From: Streptomyces sp. 6-11-2
GTDB taxonomy: Bacteria; Actinomycetota; Actinomycetes; Streptomycetales; Streptomycetaceae
Assembly: GCF_006540305.1 (NCBI RefSeq)
Contig: NZ_BJOR01000001.1
Span: forward strand, 5,890,001 to 5,954,000
Length of the DNA: 64,000 bases
Direction: 5' to 3'
Position numbers and translations under genes: made by a program. Shown here piece by piece: positions 41,208 through 55,138 of the stretch (position 1 is the stretch's first letter; each line of letters starts with the position of its first letter). The notes under the pieces were generated by a model, which was not told where the DNA came from, ran no database searches, and saw nothing but the letters and a program-made list of their open reading frames with translations.

Positions 41208-42185
41208 ATGCAGCGTCATCTCATCTCGGCCGCCGACCTCACCCGCGACGACGCCGTCCTGATCCTCGACACCGCCGAGGAGATGGCCCGGGTCGCCGAC
41301 CGGCCGATCAAGAAACTGCCGACCCTGCGCGGCCGCACCGTCGTCAACCTCTTCTTCGAGGACTCCACCCGCACCCGGATCTCCTTCGAGGCCGCGGAGA
41401 AGCGGCTGTCCGCGGACGTCATCAACTTCACCGCCAAGGGATCGTCGGTGTCCAAGGGCGAGTCCCTGAAGGACACCGCCCAGACCCTGGAGGCCATGGG
41501 CGTCGACGCCGTGGTCATCCGGCACGGCGCCTCCGGGGCCCCGTACCGGCTGGCCAACTCCGGCTGGATCGACGCCGCCGTCATCAACGCCGGCGACGGC
41601 ACCCACCAGCACCCCACCCAGGCGCTGCTCGACGCCTTCACCCTGCGCCGCCGACTGGTCGGCAGGGACGCGGGCCTCGGCCAGGACCTGTCCGGCAGGC
41701 GCGTCACCCTCGTCGGCGACGTGCTGCACAGCAGGGTGGCCCGGTCCAACGTCGACCTGCTGCACACCCTCGGCGCCGAAGTGACCCTGGTCGCCCCGCC
41801 GACCCTGCTGCCGGTCGGCGTCGGGTCCTGGCCCTGCGAGGTCTCCTACGACCTCGACGCCACCCTGCCCAAGTCCGACGCGGTGATGATGCTCCGCGTG
41901 CAGCGCGAGCGGATGAACGACGCCTTCTTCCCGACCGAGCGCGAGTACTCGCGGCGCTACGGTCTGGACGCCGAGCGGATGGCCAGGATGCCCGAGCACG
42001 CCATCGTGATGCACCCCGGCCCGATGGTCCGCGGAATGGAGATCACCGCCGAGGTTGCGGACTCCGACCGCTGCACCGCCGTCGAGCAGGTCACCAACGG
42101 CGTCTCCATCCGCATGGCCGTGCTGTACCTCCTGCTCGGCGGCATGGAGCCCGCCCCGCAAGCCCGCACCACCGAGGAGAAGTAA
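41208..42185 (+). CDS. pyrB: aspartate carbamoyltransferase catalytic subunit
   Basis: A 325-residue enzyme for the committed step of pyrimidine synthesis. Carbamoyl-phosphate loop [26 protein letters not shown] and the aspartate-site [11 protein letters not shown] are intact. There is no pyrI regulatory subunit. ATG 41208 follows a GGAGCC site. pyrC follows after 5 bp. Confidence 0.97.
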   Translation: MQRHLISAADLTRDDAVLILDTAEEMARVADRPIKKLPTLRGRTVVNLFFEDSTRTRISFEAAEKRLSADVINFTAKGSSVSKGESLKDTAQTLEAMGVDAVVIRHGASGAPYRLANSGWIDAAVINAGDGTHQHPTQALLDAFTLRRRLVGRDAGLGQDLSGRRVTLVGDVLHSRVARSNVDLLHTLGAEVTLVAPPTLLPVGVGSWPCEVSYDLDATLPKSDAVMMLRVQRERMNDAFFPTEREYSRRYGLDAERMARMPEHAIVMHPGPMVRGMEITAEVADSDRCTAVEQVTNGVSIRMAVLYLLLGGMEPAPQARTTEEK

Positions 42186-42190
42186 GAGAC

Positions 42191-43477
42191 ATGAGCAAGA
42201 TTCTGATCCGTGGTGCCAAGGTGCTCGGCGGCGCGCCGCAGGACGTCCTGATCGACGGCGAGGTCGTCGAGGCGGTCGGCACCGGACTGTCCGCCGAGGG
42301 CACGGAGATCGTCGAGGCCGACGGCAAGGTGCTGCTGCCGGGCCTGGTCGACCTGCACACCCACCTGCGCGAGCCGGGCCGCGAGGACTCGGAGACCGTC
42401 CTGACCGGCACCCGCGCGGCCGCCTCCGGCGGCTACACGGCCGTGTTCGCCATGGCCAACACCTTCCCCGTGGCCGACACAGCCGGCGTCGTCGAGCAGG
42501 TCTGGCGTCTGGGCCGGGAGCACGGCTACTGCGATGTGCAGCCCATCGGCGCCGTCACGGTCGGCCTGGAGGGCCGCAAGCTCGCCGAACTCGGCGCCAT
42601 GCACGAGTCGGCCGCCGGGGTCACCGTCTTCTCCGACGACGGCAAGTGCGTCGACGACGCGGTGATCATGCGCCGGGCGCTGGAGTACGTGAAGGCCTTC
42701 GGCGGCGTCGTCGCCCAGCACGCCCAGGAGCCGCGGCTGACCGAGGGCGCCCAGATGAACGAGGGCGTCGTCTCCGCCGAACTGGGCCTGGGCGGCTGGC
42801 CGGCCGTCGCCGAGGAGTCGGTCATCGCCCGCGACGTCCTGCTCGCCGATCACGTCGGCTCCCGCGTCCACATCTGCCACCTGTCGACCGCGGGCAGCGT
42901 CGAGATCGTCCGCTGGGCCAAGTCCCGCGGCATCCAGGTCACCGCCGAGGTCACCCCGCACCACCTGCTCCTCACCGACGAGCTGGTGCGCACCTACAAC
43001 CCGGTCTACAAGGTCAACCCGCCGCTGCGCACCGAGCGGGACGTGCACGCCCTGCGCGAGGCGCTCGCCGACGGCACGATCGACATCGTCGCCACCGACC
43101 ACGCCCCGCACCCGCACGAGGACAAGGACTGCGAGTGGGCCGCGGCCGCCATGGGCATGGTCGGCCTGGAGACCGCCCTGTCGGTGCTCCAGGAGACCAT
43201 GGTCGACACCGGTCTGCTGGACTGGGCGGGCATCGCGGACCGCATGTCCTTCGCGCCGGCCCGGATCGGGCGGGCCACCGGCCACGGCCGCCCCGTCTCG
43301 GCAGGTGAGCCCGCCAACCTCACGCTGGTCGACACGGCATACCGTGGGCAGGTGGACCCCGCGGGCTTCGCCTCGCGCAGCCGGAACACCCCGTACGAGG
43401 GACGTGAGCTGCCGGGCCGTGTCACCCACACGTGGCTCCGGGGCAAGGCCACGCTCGTCGACGGGAAGCTCACGTGA
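42191..43477 (+). CDS. pyrC: dihydroorotase (class I)
   Basis: A 428-residue zinc hydrolase cyclising carbamoyl aspartate. It has the metal motif [10 protein letters not shown], the catalytic-site histidines in VAQHAQEP and [10 protein letters not shown], and the aspartate in [12 protein letters not shown]. It lies in tandem with pyrB, and in some actinobacteria the two associate. The start ATG 42191 has AAGAGA. The stop overlaps the next gene's GTG. Confidence 0.96.
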   Translation: MSKILIRGAKVLGGAPQDVLIDGEVVEAVGTGLSAEGTEIVEADGKVLLPGLVDLHTHLREPGREDSETVLTGTRAAASGGYTAVFAMANTFPVADTAGVVEQVWRLGREHGYCDVQPIGAVTVGLEGRKLAELGAMHESAAGVTVFSDDGKCVDDAVIMRRALEYVKAFGGVVAQHAQEPRLTEGAQMNEGVVSAELGLGGWPAVAEESVIARDVLLADHVGSRVHICHLSTAGSVEIVRWAKSRGIQVTAEVTPHHLLLTDELVRTYNPVYKVNPPLRTERDVHALREALADGTIDIVATDHAPHPHEDKDCEWAAAAMGMVGLETALSVLQETMVDTGLLDWAGIADRMSFAPARIGRATGHGRPVSAGEPANLTLVDTAYRGQVDPAGFASRSRNTPYEGRELPGRVTHTWLRGKATLVDGKLT

Positions 43478-44067
43478 CATCTGCACCTCTGCTCGCAGCC
43501 GGGCTCGCGACCGAAGTCGCCGCGGAAGGGAAATCGGCCGCGGTCACCGACTGGGGCGCCCGTATCGGCTGGCTGATCGGCCTCGTCCTGTTCATCGCCC
43601 TCGTCTACTGGCTGATGCGCGAGGGCTGGAAGTGGCGCGCCACCCTCCAGGGCGACCTGCCCGAGCTGCCGAGCGCGCCGGAGGAGCCCGGTCCGGCGCA
43701 CCTGACGATGACCGGCCGCTACCACGGCTCCACCACCGCCGGGCAGTGGCTGGACCGCATCGTGGCGCGCGGCCTGGGCACCCGCAGCCGGGCCGAGCTG
43801 ACCCTGACCGACGTGGGCCTGGACGTGGTGCGCCCCGGAGCGAACGACTTCTTCGTCCCGGCCGCACAGCTGCGCGGGGCCCGGCTCGACAAGGGCATCG
43901 CCGGCAAGGTGCTCACCGAGGGCGGACTGCTCGTCGTGACCTGGGAGCACGGCGATCGCCTGATCGACTCCGGGTTCCGGTCCGACCGGGCGGCCGAGCA
44001 CACCGAGTGGGTCGAGGCCCTCACCACCATGATCGAGAAGAACAGCACGGAAGGCGCCGAACGATGA
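43474..44067 (+). CDS. PH-like membrane protein embedded in the pyr operon
   Basis: A 197-residue protein with one clear transmembrane helix (about residues 31-50, [20 protein letters not shown]). A cytoplasmic beta-rich domain follows ([40 protein letters not shown]) that resembles a bacterial PH-like fold. GTG 43474 overlaps the pyrC stop and its own stop overlaps the carA ATG, so it is translated as part of the operon. A homologue sits at the same place in mycobacteria, as I recall. Its role in pyrimidine synthesis, if any, is unknown. Confidence 0.85.
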   Translation: MTSAPLLAAGLATEVAAEGKSAAVTDWGARIGWLIGLVLFIALVYWLMREGWKWRATLQGDLPELPSAPEEPGPAHLTMTGRYHGSTTAGQWLDRIVARGLGTRSRAELTLTDVGLDVVRPGANDFFVPAAQLRGARLDKGIAGKVLTEGGLLVVTWEHGDRLIDSGFRSDRAAEHTEWVEALTTMIEKNSTEGAER

Positions 44068-45213
44068 CCACCTCCACCAGGGGAACCTCGAGGGTTCCCG
44101 CCGTACTCGTCCTGGAGGACGGCCGGATCTTCCGCGGCCGTGCCTACGGGGCCGTGGGGGAGACATTCGGCGAGGCCGTGTTCTCCACCGGCATGACCGG
44201 CTACCAGGAGACGCTCACCGACCCGTCGTACCACCGTCAGGTCGTCGTCATGACCGCCCCGCACGTCGGCAACACCGGCGTCAACGACGAGGACCCCGAG
44301 TCGAACCGGATCTGGGTCTCCGGCTACGTCGTGCGCGACCCCGCGCGCCGGCCCTCCAACTGGCGTGCCCAGCGCACCCTGGACGAGGAGCTCGCCGCGC
44401 AGGGCGTGGTCGGCATCAGCGGCATCGACACCCGCGCCCTCACCCGCCATCTGCGCGAGCGCGGCGCCATGCGCGTCGGCGTCTTCAGCGGGGAGGCCGT
44501 CCAGGACGACGCCGCGCTGCTGGCCCGGGTCCTGGAGTCGCCCCGGATGGAGGGCGCGGACCTGTCCGCCGAGGTGGCCACCGAGGAGGCGTACGTGGTC
44601 CCCGCGATCGGCGAGAAGAAGTTCACCGTCGCCGCGGTCGACCTCGGCATCAAGGGCATGACCCCGCACCGCATGGCCGAACGCGGCATCGAGGTGCACG
44701 TACTGCCCGCCACCGCCACGGTCGAGGACGTGTACGCGGTCGAGCCCGACGGCGTGTTCTTCTCCAACGGCCCCGGCGACCCGGCCACCGCCGACCACGC
44801 CGTCTCCGTCATGCGGGGCGTCCTGGAGCGCGGCACGCCGCTGTTCGGCATCTGCTTCGGCAACCAGATCCTGGGCCGCGCGCTGGGCTTCGGCACCTAC
44901 AAGCTGAAGTACGGCCACCGCGGCATCAACCAGCCGGTGCAGGACCGTACGACCGGCAAGGTCGAGGTCACCGCGCACAACCACGGCTTCGCCGTCGACG
45001 CCCCCACCGACCGGGTCTCCGACACCCCCTTCGGCCGTGTCGAGGTCTCCCACGTCTGCCTCAATGACAACGTGGTGGAAGGCCTCCAGCTCCTCGACAA
45101 GCCGGCCTTCAGCGTCCAGTACCACCCCGAAGCGGCCGCGGGACCCCACGACGCCGCCTACCTGTTCGACCGCTTCACGTCTTTGATGAGCACAGTCCTG
45201 ATGGAGGGCCAGC

Positions 45214-45221
<8 letters not shown>
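44064..45221 (+). CDS. carA: carbamoyl-phosphate synthase small (glutaminase) subunit
   Basis: A 385-residue glutaminase subunit passing ammonia to CarB. The N-terminal domain has [26 protein letters not shown]. The class I amidotransferase triad is the cysteine in [11 protein letters not shown] and the His/Glu in [15 protein letters not shown] 44064 overlaps the upstream stop; eight bases of its end overlap carB. Confidence 0.97.
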
Positions 45222-48522
<3,301 letters not shown>

Positions 48523-48532
48523 CGGCCACGAG

Positions 48533-48560
48533 GGGGGGACACCGGAGACGGTGTCCCCCC
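48533..48560 (+). terminator. hairpin between carB and pyrD
   Basis: GGGGGGACACCG (48533-48544) pairs with CGGTGTCCCCCC (48549-48560) around a GAGA tetraloop. It sits inside the pyr operon, 11 bp after carB, so it may lower pyrD-pyrF expression or protect the upstream mRNA. Confidence 0.75.
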
Positions 48561-48617
48561 TCTTCACGAGGACCCATGGGGACCCATGAGGCCCCGAGGA
48601 CACCCGAGGACTCAGTG

Positions 48618-49733
48618 ATGTACAAGCTTTTCTTCCGTCTGTTCTTCCAGCGGATGGACCCGGAACAGGCGCACCACCTGGCCTTCCGCTGGATCCGGCT
48701 CGCCGCCCGCGTCCCGGTGCTGCGCACCTTCGTCGCCGCCGTGCTCGCCCCCCGCCACAAGGAGCTGCGCACCGAGGTCCTCGGGCTGCGGATGCACGGC
48801 CCCTTCGGGCTCGCCGCCGGCTTCGACAAGAACGCCGTGGCGATCGACGGGATGTCGATGCTCGGCTTCGACCACGTCGAGATCGGCACGGTCACGGGGG
48901 AGCCGCAGCCCGGCAACCCCAGGAAGCGGATGTTCCGGTTGGTCGCGGACCGCGCGCTGATCAACCGCATGGGCTTCAACAACGAGGGCTCGCTCGCCGT
49001 CGCCGCGCGCCTGGCCTCGCGCACGCCCGCGTTCAGGACTGTCGTGGGCGTCAACATCGGCAAGACCAAGGTCGTCCCGGAGGAGGATGCCGTCGGCGAC
49101 TACGTGAAGTCCGCCGAGCGGCTGGCCCCGTACGCCGACTACCTGGTCGTCAACGTCTCCTCGCCGAACACCCCCGGACTGCGCGACCTCCAGGCCACCG
49201 AGGCGCTGCGCCCGCTCCTTGCCGCCGTGCGCGAGGCCGCCGACCGGGTCGTGCCGGGGCGCCGGGTGCCGCTGCTGGTGAAGATCGCCCCGGACCTCGC
49301 CGACGAGGACGTCGACGCCGTCGCCGACCTCGCCGTGGAGCTGGGCCTGGACGGGATCATCGCCACCAACACCACCATCGCGCGCGAGGGACTCGGGCTG
49401 ACGTCCGCGCCCTCGCTGGTGAAGGAGACCGGTGGACTCTCGGGCGCGCCGCTGAAGGCGCGCTCCCTGGAGGTGCTGCGCCGCCTCTACGCGCGCGTGG
49501 GCGACCGCATCACCCTGGTCGGCGTGGGCGGCATCGAGAACGCCGAGGACGCCTGGCAGCGCATCCTGGCCGGCGCCACCCTGGTCCAGGGCTACAGCGC
49601 CTTCGTCTACCAGGGGCCCTTCTGGAGCCGCGCGATCCACAAGGGGCTCGCCGCACGCCTGCGGACCAGCCCGTACGCCACCCTCGCCGACGCGGTCGGC
49701 GCCGACGTGAGGAAGGCGGGGGAGGCGCCATGA
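48618..49733 (+). CDS. pyrD: dihydroorotate dehydrogenase (quinone), class 2
   Basis: A 371-residue membrane-associated FMN enzyme that passes electrons to quinone. The class 2 N-terminal helix is present ([22 protein letters not shown]), and the catalytic-base serine is in [17 protein letters not shown]-binding [11 protein letters not shown] and [23 protein letters not shown] follow. The ATG at 48618 is supported by homology of the amphipathic start. The stop overlaps the pyrF ATG. Confidence 0.96.
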   Translation: MYKLFFRLFFQRMDPEQAHHLAFRWIRLAARVPVLRTFVAAVLAPRHKELRTEVLGLRMHGPFGLAAGFDKNAVAIDGMSMLGFDHVEIGTVTGEPQPGNPRKRMFRLVADRALINRMGFNNEGSLAVAARLASRTPAFRTVVGVNIGKTKVVPEEDAVGDYVKSAERLAPYADYLVVNVSSPNTPGLRDLQATEALRPLLAAVREAADRVVPGRRVPLLVKIAPDLADEDVDAVADLAVELGLDGIIATNTTIAREGLGLTSAPSLVKETGGLSGAPLKARSLEVLRRLYARVGDRITLVGVGGIENAEDAWQRILAGATLVQGYSAFVYQGPFWSRAIHKGLAARLRTSPYATLADAVGADVRKAGEAP

Positions 49734-50575
49734 GCCCGGTGGAACCCTTCGGCGCGCGTCTGCGCCGTGCCATGGACGAGCGCGGCCCGCTGTGCGTCGG
49801 CATCGACCCGCACGCCTCGCTGCTCGCCGAGTGGGGCCTGAACGACGACGTGGCCGGTCTGGAGCGGTTCAGCCGCACCGTGGTGGAGGCGCTGGCCGGC
49901 CGGGTGGCCGCCCTGAAGCCGCAGAGCGCCTTCTACGAGCGTTTCGGCTCGCGCGGCCTCGCCGTCCTGGAGAAGTCGGTCGAGGAGGCCCGGGCGGCCG
50001 GGGCGCTGGTCGTGATGGACGCCAAGCGCGGCGACATCGGCTCGACCATGGCCGCCTACGCCGAGTCGTTCCTGCGCAAGGACGCGCCGCTGTTCTCGGA
50101 CGCGCTCACCGTCTCGCCGTACCTCGGCTACGGGTCGCTGAGGCCCGCGGTCGACCTGGCGCGGGAGAGCGGCGCGGGCCTGTTCGTGCTGGCCCTGACC
50201 TCCAACCCGGAGGGCGCCGAGGTCCAGCACGCCGTGCGGCCCGACGGCCGTTCCGTGGCCGCGACCGTGCTCGCGCACCTCGCCGAGGAGAACGCGGGGC
50301 AGGCCCCGCTCGGCTCCTTCGGCGCGGTGGTGGGGGCCACGCTGGGCGACCTGTCGTCGTACGACCTGGACATGGGCGGGCCGCTGCTCGCGCCGGGGAT
50401 CGGCGCGCAGGGAGCGACGCCGGCCGACCTTCCCCGGGTGTTCGGCTCCGCGGTGCGCAACGTGGTCCCGAGCGTCAGCCGGGGTGTTCTGCGTCACGGT
50501 CCCGAGGTGGGGGCGCTGCGGAGCGCCGCGGAGCGCTTCGCGGAGGAGATCAGGACCGCGGTGACCGGCGGCTGA
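49730..50575 (+). CDS. pyrF: orotidine 5'-phosphate decarboxylase (type 2)
   Basis: A 281-residue TIM-barrel enzyme making UMP. The active-site motif is [15 protein letters not shown], and [17 protein letters not shown] and FLVPGIGAQG-like [15 protein letters not shown] are also present. The length and motif spacing fit the longer actinobacterial/eukaryote-like PyrF2 group. It is the last gene of the pyr cluster; pyrE is elsewhere. Confidence 0.95.
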   Translation: MSPVEPFGARLRRAMDERGPLCVGIDPHASLLAEWGLNDDVAGLERFSRTVVEALAGRVAALKPQSAFYERFGSRGLAVLEKSVEEARAAGALVVMDAKRGDIGSTMAAYAESFLRKDAPLFSDALTVSPYLGYGSLRPAVDLARESGAGLFVLALTSNPEGAEVQHAVRPDGRSVAATVLAHLAEENAGQAPLGSFGAVVGATLGDLSSYDLDMGGPLLAPGIGAQGATPADLPRVFGSAVRNVVPSVSRGVLRHGPEVGALRSAAERFAEEIRTAVTGG

Positions 50576-50582
50576 GTCACCG

Positions 50583-50604
50583 GGCGGGCGTCCCGGGGCC
50601 CGCC
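50583..50604 (+). terminator. hairpin after pyrF
   Basis: GGCGGGC (50583-50589) pairs with GCCCGCC (50598-50604), just after the pyrF stop. Confidence 0.5.
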
Positions 50605-50627
50605 TGGGTCTGGATACATCCTCAAAT

Positions 50628-50654
50628 CCGGGGCATTATGTCCTAAATGCCCGG
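50628..50654. repeat. AT-richer inverted repeat upstream of sIHF
   Basis: CCGGG-G-CATT (50628-50637) mirrors AATGCCCGG (50646-50654) around ATGTCCTA. It lies in a locally AT-rich patch unusual for this chromosome, 40 bp before the promoter candidate. It could be a regulator site or part of a terminator. Confidence 0.4.
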
Positions 50655-50692
50655 CCTGGCGGAGGCTGACCAGGACTTTTCCTCTGTTCTCG

Positions 50693-50721
50693 CTGACTCT
50701 GGCGGACGAGACCGCTAGTCT
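50693..50721 (+). promoter_or_regulatory. promoter candidate for sIHF
   Basis: CTGACT (50693-50698) and TAGTCT (50716-50721) are 17 bp apart. A start near 50728 would give a leader of about 135 bases. Confidence 0.5.
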
Positions 50722-50863
50722 CCGTCGAGTGGGGGCGCCTCCCACGCCCTCAAGGTAGTGGGGGAGAACGGGCAAGCGTGTTGCTCGTAGCTCCTCAGGT
50801 GTGGGGCGACTAGGTTCCTCACCGGTCCGTATCCGACAGTTCGACATCCGAGGTGACGTAGGC

Positions 50864-51187
50864 GTGGCTCTTCCGCCCCTAACCCCTGAACAGCGCGCAG
50901 CCGCGCTCGAAAAGGCCGCCGCGGCTCGCCGGGAGCGGGCCGAGGTCAAGAATCGACTCAAGCACTCCGGCGCCTCCCTGCACGAGGTCATCAAGCAGGG
51001 CCAGGAGAACGACGTCATCGGCAAGATGAAGGTCTCCGCCCTTCTTGAGTCCCTGCCGGGCGTGGGCAAGGTCCGCGCCAAGCAGATCATGGAGCGGCTC
51101 GGTATCTCCGAGAGCCGTCGCGTGCGCGGCCTCGGGTCCAACCAGATCGCCTCCCTGGAGCGCGAGTTCGGCAGCACCGGCTCCTGA
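50864..51187 (+). CDS. sihf: actinobacterial integration host factor sIHF
   Basis: A 107-residue nucleoid-associated protein that bends DNA, affects supercoiling and is needed for normal development in Streptomyces. It starts [32 protein letters not shown]. It contains the helix-two-turn-helix core [35 protein letters not shown]. The length equals the S. coelicolor protein. GTG 50864 follows GAGGTG (50850-50855); a longer frame from 50801 lacks support. It lies just upstream of gmk, as expected. Confidence 0.95.
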   Translation: MALPPLTPEQRAAALEKAAAARRERAEVKNRLKHSGASLHEVIKQGQENDVIGKMKVSALLESLPGVGKVRAKQIMERLGISESRRVRGLGSNQIASLEREFGSTGS

Positions 51188-51245
51188 ATCCGGGGGCTCG
51201 GGGCCGGAGTCCCGGGCACCGCGCGATTCCTGGAATAATCAGCGC

Positions 51246-51839
51246 ATGGCTGTAACACCCCGGGGCGCGACCCCCGTACCCCCGGACGCACGTCCGCGGC
51301 TGACCGTGCTCTCCGGCCCCTCAGGGGTCGGCAAGAGCACGGTCGTCGCCCATATGCGCAAGGAACACCCCGAGGTCTGGCTGTCGGTGTCCGCGACGAC
51401 CCGCAAGCCCCGTCCCGGTGAGCAGCACGGCGTCCACTACTTCTTCGTCACCGACGAGGAGATGGACAAGATGATCGCCAACGGCGAGCTGCTGGAGTGG
51501 GCCGAGTTCGCGGGCAACCGCTACGGCACGCCGCGCGCCGCCGTGCTGGAGCACCTGGAGTCGGGTGTGCCGGTGCTGCTGGAGATCGACCTCCAGGGCG
51601 CCCGGCAGGTCCGCGAGTCCATGCCCGAGGGCCGGCTGGTGTTCCTGGCTCCTCCCTCCTGGGAGGAACTCGTGCGCAGACTCACCGGGCGGGGGACCGA
51701 GCCGCCCGAGGTCATCGAACGGCGGCTGGAGGCGGCGAAGATCGAACTCGCGGCCGAGCCGGAGTTCGACGAGACCCTGGTCAACACCTCCGTCGAGGAC
51801 GTGGCTCGCGAGCTGCTAGCCTTGATGGACGTTGTGTGA
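51246..51839 (+). CDS. gmk: guanylate kinase
   Basis: A 197-residue kinase converting GMP to GDP. It has the P-loop [10 protein letters not shown] (about residues 24-33), GMP-binding [36 protein letters not shown] and the lid [17 protein letters not shown]. The upstream AATAAT (51234-51239) ends six bases before ATG 51246, suggesting a leaderless mRNA. It feeds GTP pools relevant to (p)ppGpp made by RelA in this window. Confidence 0.95.
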   Translation: MAVTPRGATPVPPDARPRLTVLSGPSGVGKSTVVAHMRKEHPEVWLSVSATTRKPRPGEQHGVHYFFVTDEEMDKMIANGELLEWAEFAGNRYGTPRAAVLEHLESGVPVLLEIDLQGARQVRESMPEGRLVFLAPPSWEELVRRLTGRGTEPPEVIERRLEAAKIELAAEPEFDETLVNTSVEDVARELLALMDVV

Positions 51840-51901
51840 TCGTGAGAATGACCGTGACGGTCGCACCGACTGATTCTTTCCCATCCATCGGAAGGTAGAG
51901 C

Positions 51902-52174
51902 GTGTCCTCTTCCATCTCCGCGCCCGAGGGCATCATCAACCCGCCGATCGACGAGCTCCTCGAGGCCACCGACTCGAAGTACAGCCTCGTGATCTACGCG
52001 GCCAAGCGGGCCCGCCAGATCAACGCGTACTACTCGCAGCTCGGCGAGGGCCTCCTCGAGTACGTCGGTCCGCTCGTCGACACCCACGTCCACGAGAAGC
52101 CGCTCTCCATCGCCCTGCGGGAGATCAACGCGGGTCTGCTGACGTCCGAGGCCATCGAGGGCCCGGGTCAGTAG
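51902..52174 (+). CDS. rpoZ: RNA polymerase omega subunit
   Basis: A 90-residue subunit that helps fold beta-prime. It has [33 protein letters not shown] and the C-terminal [18 protein letters not shown] 51902 follows GGAAGG (51890-51895). The gmk-rpoZ-coaBC order is conserved across Gram-positive bacteria. Confidence 0.97.
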   Translation: MSSSISAPEGIINPPIDELLEATDSKYSLVIYAAKRARQINAYYSQLGEGLLEYVGPLVDTHVHEKPLSIALREINAGLLTSEAIEGPGQ

Positions 52175-52229
52175 TCCCCGCTCAGTAGCCCCTGCGGTTC
52201 TTCATATCTGCAGATCGCAGTAGGTTTTT

Positions 52230-52264
52230 CCACAGGCCCGGCAGCACGACTGCCGGGCCTGTGG
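52230..52264. terminator. terminator hairpin after rpoZ
   Basis: A perfect 15-bp stem (52230-52244 with 52250-52264) around CACGA. A T run precedes rather than follows it. A short palindrome ATCTGCAGAT lies just upstream at 52205-52214. Confidence 0.8.
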
Positions 52265-52362
52265 TGTGCTCGGGGGGTGCGGGAGTCGATCCCGCGATGA
52301 TGCAGCATGGACGCGTACGCCGACGAACCGCGGCGTGCGTGTGTCGAGTGCGGGGAGGCCCG

Positions 52363-53565
52363 GTGAGCAAGCCCAAGGTCGTTCTGGGGGTCGGTGGCGG
52401 CATCGCCGCCTACAAGGCGTGCGAGCTGCTGCGCAGGCTGACCGAGTCGGGTCACGACGTGCGTGTGGTGCCGACCGCCTCCGCGCTGCACTTCGTCGGC
52501 GCCGCGACCTGGTCCGCCCTGTCCGGCCACCCCGTCTCCACCGAGGTCTGGGACGACGTCCACGAGGTCCCGCACGTCCGCATCGGACAGCAGGCCGACC
52601 TGGTGGTCGTCGCCCCCGCCACCGCCGACATGCTCGCCAGGGCCGCCCACGGCCTCGCCGACGACCTGCTGACCAACACCCTGCTCACCGCCCGCTGTCC
52701 GGTGGTCTTCGCCCCCGCGATGCACACCGAGATGTGGGAGCACCCGGCCACCCAGGACAACGTGGCGACGCTGCGCCGCCGCGGCGCCGTCGTCATCGAA
52801 CCGGCGGTCGGCCGGCTGACCGGCGTCGACACCGGCAAGGGCCGGCTGCCCGACCCGGCGGAGATCTTCGAGGTCTGCCGCCGTGTGCTCGCCCGGGGCG
52901 CGGCCGAGCCCGACCTCGCCGGGCGGCACGTCGTCGTCAGCGCCGGCGGCACCCGTGAGCCCCTCGACCCCGTCCGCTTCCTCGGCAACCGTTCCTCCGG
53001 CAAGCAGGGCTACGCCCTCGCGCGGACGGCGGCGGCCCGTGGGGCCCGGGTCACGCTCGTCGCCGCCAACACCGCCCTGCCGGACCCGGCGGGCGTGGAC
53101 CTGGTCCGGGTCGGCACGGCCGTGCAGTTGCGGGAGGCGGTACTGAAGGCCGCCGCGGACGCCGACGCGGTGGTCATGGCCGCCGCGGTCGCCGACTTCC
53201 GCCCCGCGGCCTACGCGGCCGGCAAGATCAAGAAGAAGGACGGCGAGGACCCCGCGCCCATCACGCTGGTACGCAATCCGGACATCCTCGCGGAGATATC
53301 AGCCGAACGGGCGCGGCCCGGACAGGTGATCGTGGGCTTCGCCGCGGAGACCGACGACGTCCTCGCCAACGGGCGCAAGAAGCTCGAGCGCAAGGGCTGT
53401 GACCTGCTCGTGGTCAACGAGGTGGGGGAGCGCAGGACCTTCGGCGCGGAGGAGAACGAGGCCGTGGTGCTGGCCGCCGGCGGCGGTGAGACCCACGTGC
53501 CGCACGGTCCGAAGGAGGCGCTGGCCGACACCGTGTGGGACCTGGTGGCCGCCCGGCTGGGCTGA
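52363..53565 (+). CDS. coaBC: bifunctional phosphopantothenoylcysteine decarboxylase/synthetase
   Basis: A 400-residue, two-domain coenzyme A enzyme. The CoaC flavoprotein half has [21 protein letters not shown] and [20 protein letters not shown] with [16 protein letters not shown]. The CoaB half has [29 protein letters not shown] and [11 protein letters not shown] 52363 follows GGGGAGG; the longer frame from 52261 crosses the rpoZ terminator and is rejected. Confidence 0.95.
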   Translation: MSKPKVVLGVGGGIAAYKACELLRRLTESGHDVRVVPTASALHFVGAATWSALSGHPVSTEVWDDVHEVPHVRIGQQADLVVVAPATADMLARAAHGLADDLLTNTLLTARCPVVFAPAMHTEMWEHPATQDNVATLRRRGAVVIEPAVGRLTGVDTGKGRLPDPAEIFEVCRRVLARGAAEPDLAGRHVVVSAGGTREPLDPVRFLGNRSSGKQGYALARTAAARGARVTLVAANTALPDPAGVDLVRVGTAVQLREAVLKAAADADAVVMAAAVADFRPAAYAAGKIKKKDGEDPAPITLVRNPDILAEISAERARPGQVIVGFAAETDDVLANGRKKLERKGCDLLVVNEVGERRTFGAEENEAVVLAAGGGETHVPHGPKEALADTVWDLVAARLG

Positions 53566-53600
53566 GCGCCCCCTGCCCCGCCCGGCTCCCTCGAACGTCG

Positions 53601-53641
53601 AAGCCCGGCGCGTGGCGACTCTGGTCAAGGTCGCCGGGCTT
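53601..53641 (+). terminator. hairpin after coaBC
   Basis: AAGCCCGGCG (53601-53610) pairs with CGCCGGGCTT (53632-53641) with a 21-base loop. The loop may form a small second stem. Confidence 0.5.
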
Positions 53642-53718
53642 GGGCAGAATGCCCGTGCCGCAGGTCACAGCGCTCCCGAGAGGCGAGACAGGTGGGCCGG
53701 TGGCCGAGCGCGACCGAT

Positions 53719-53724
53719 AAACTG
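53719..53724 (+). promoter_or_regulatory. candidate -10 box (TAAACT) for metK
   Basis: TAAACT lies about 80 bp upstream of the metK start, after the coaBC hairpin. No matching -35 is seen. Confidence 0.4.
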
Positions 53725-53803
53725 TTCTCGGACGACGCCGGGCGCAGCCCCGTGCCCGTCCGCCAATGATCAGCCAGCAGCCGCTGCAACCCCAGGGAGC
53801 GTT

Positions 53804-55027
<1,224 letters not shown>

Positions 55028-55062
55028 GACCGGCGCCGCGGGCCCCGTCCGCCGCGAGACCT

Positions 55063-55100
55063 GAGCGAGGCCCGGACCCCAGGGGGTCCGGGCCTCGCTC
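55063..55100 (+). terminator. terminator hairpin after metK
   Basis: A perfect 17-bp stem (55063-55079 with 55084-55100) with a 4-base loop CAGG, 36 bp after the metK stop. Confidence 0.85.
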
Positions 55101-55138
55101 GCCGTCGGTTGTCGGTCCCGTTTGGTAAGAATGCAAGC

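Noticed and set aside
53566..53803. SAM riboswitch before metK
   Set aside because: I could not find the conserved cores of SAM-I, SAM-II or SAM-IV; only a terminator-like hairpin and a -10 candidate are visible.
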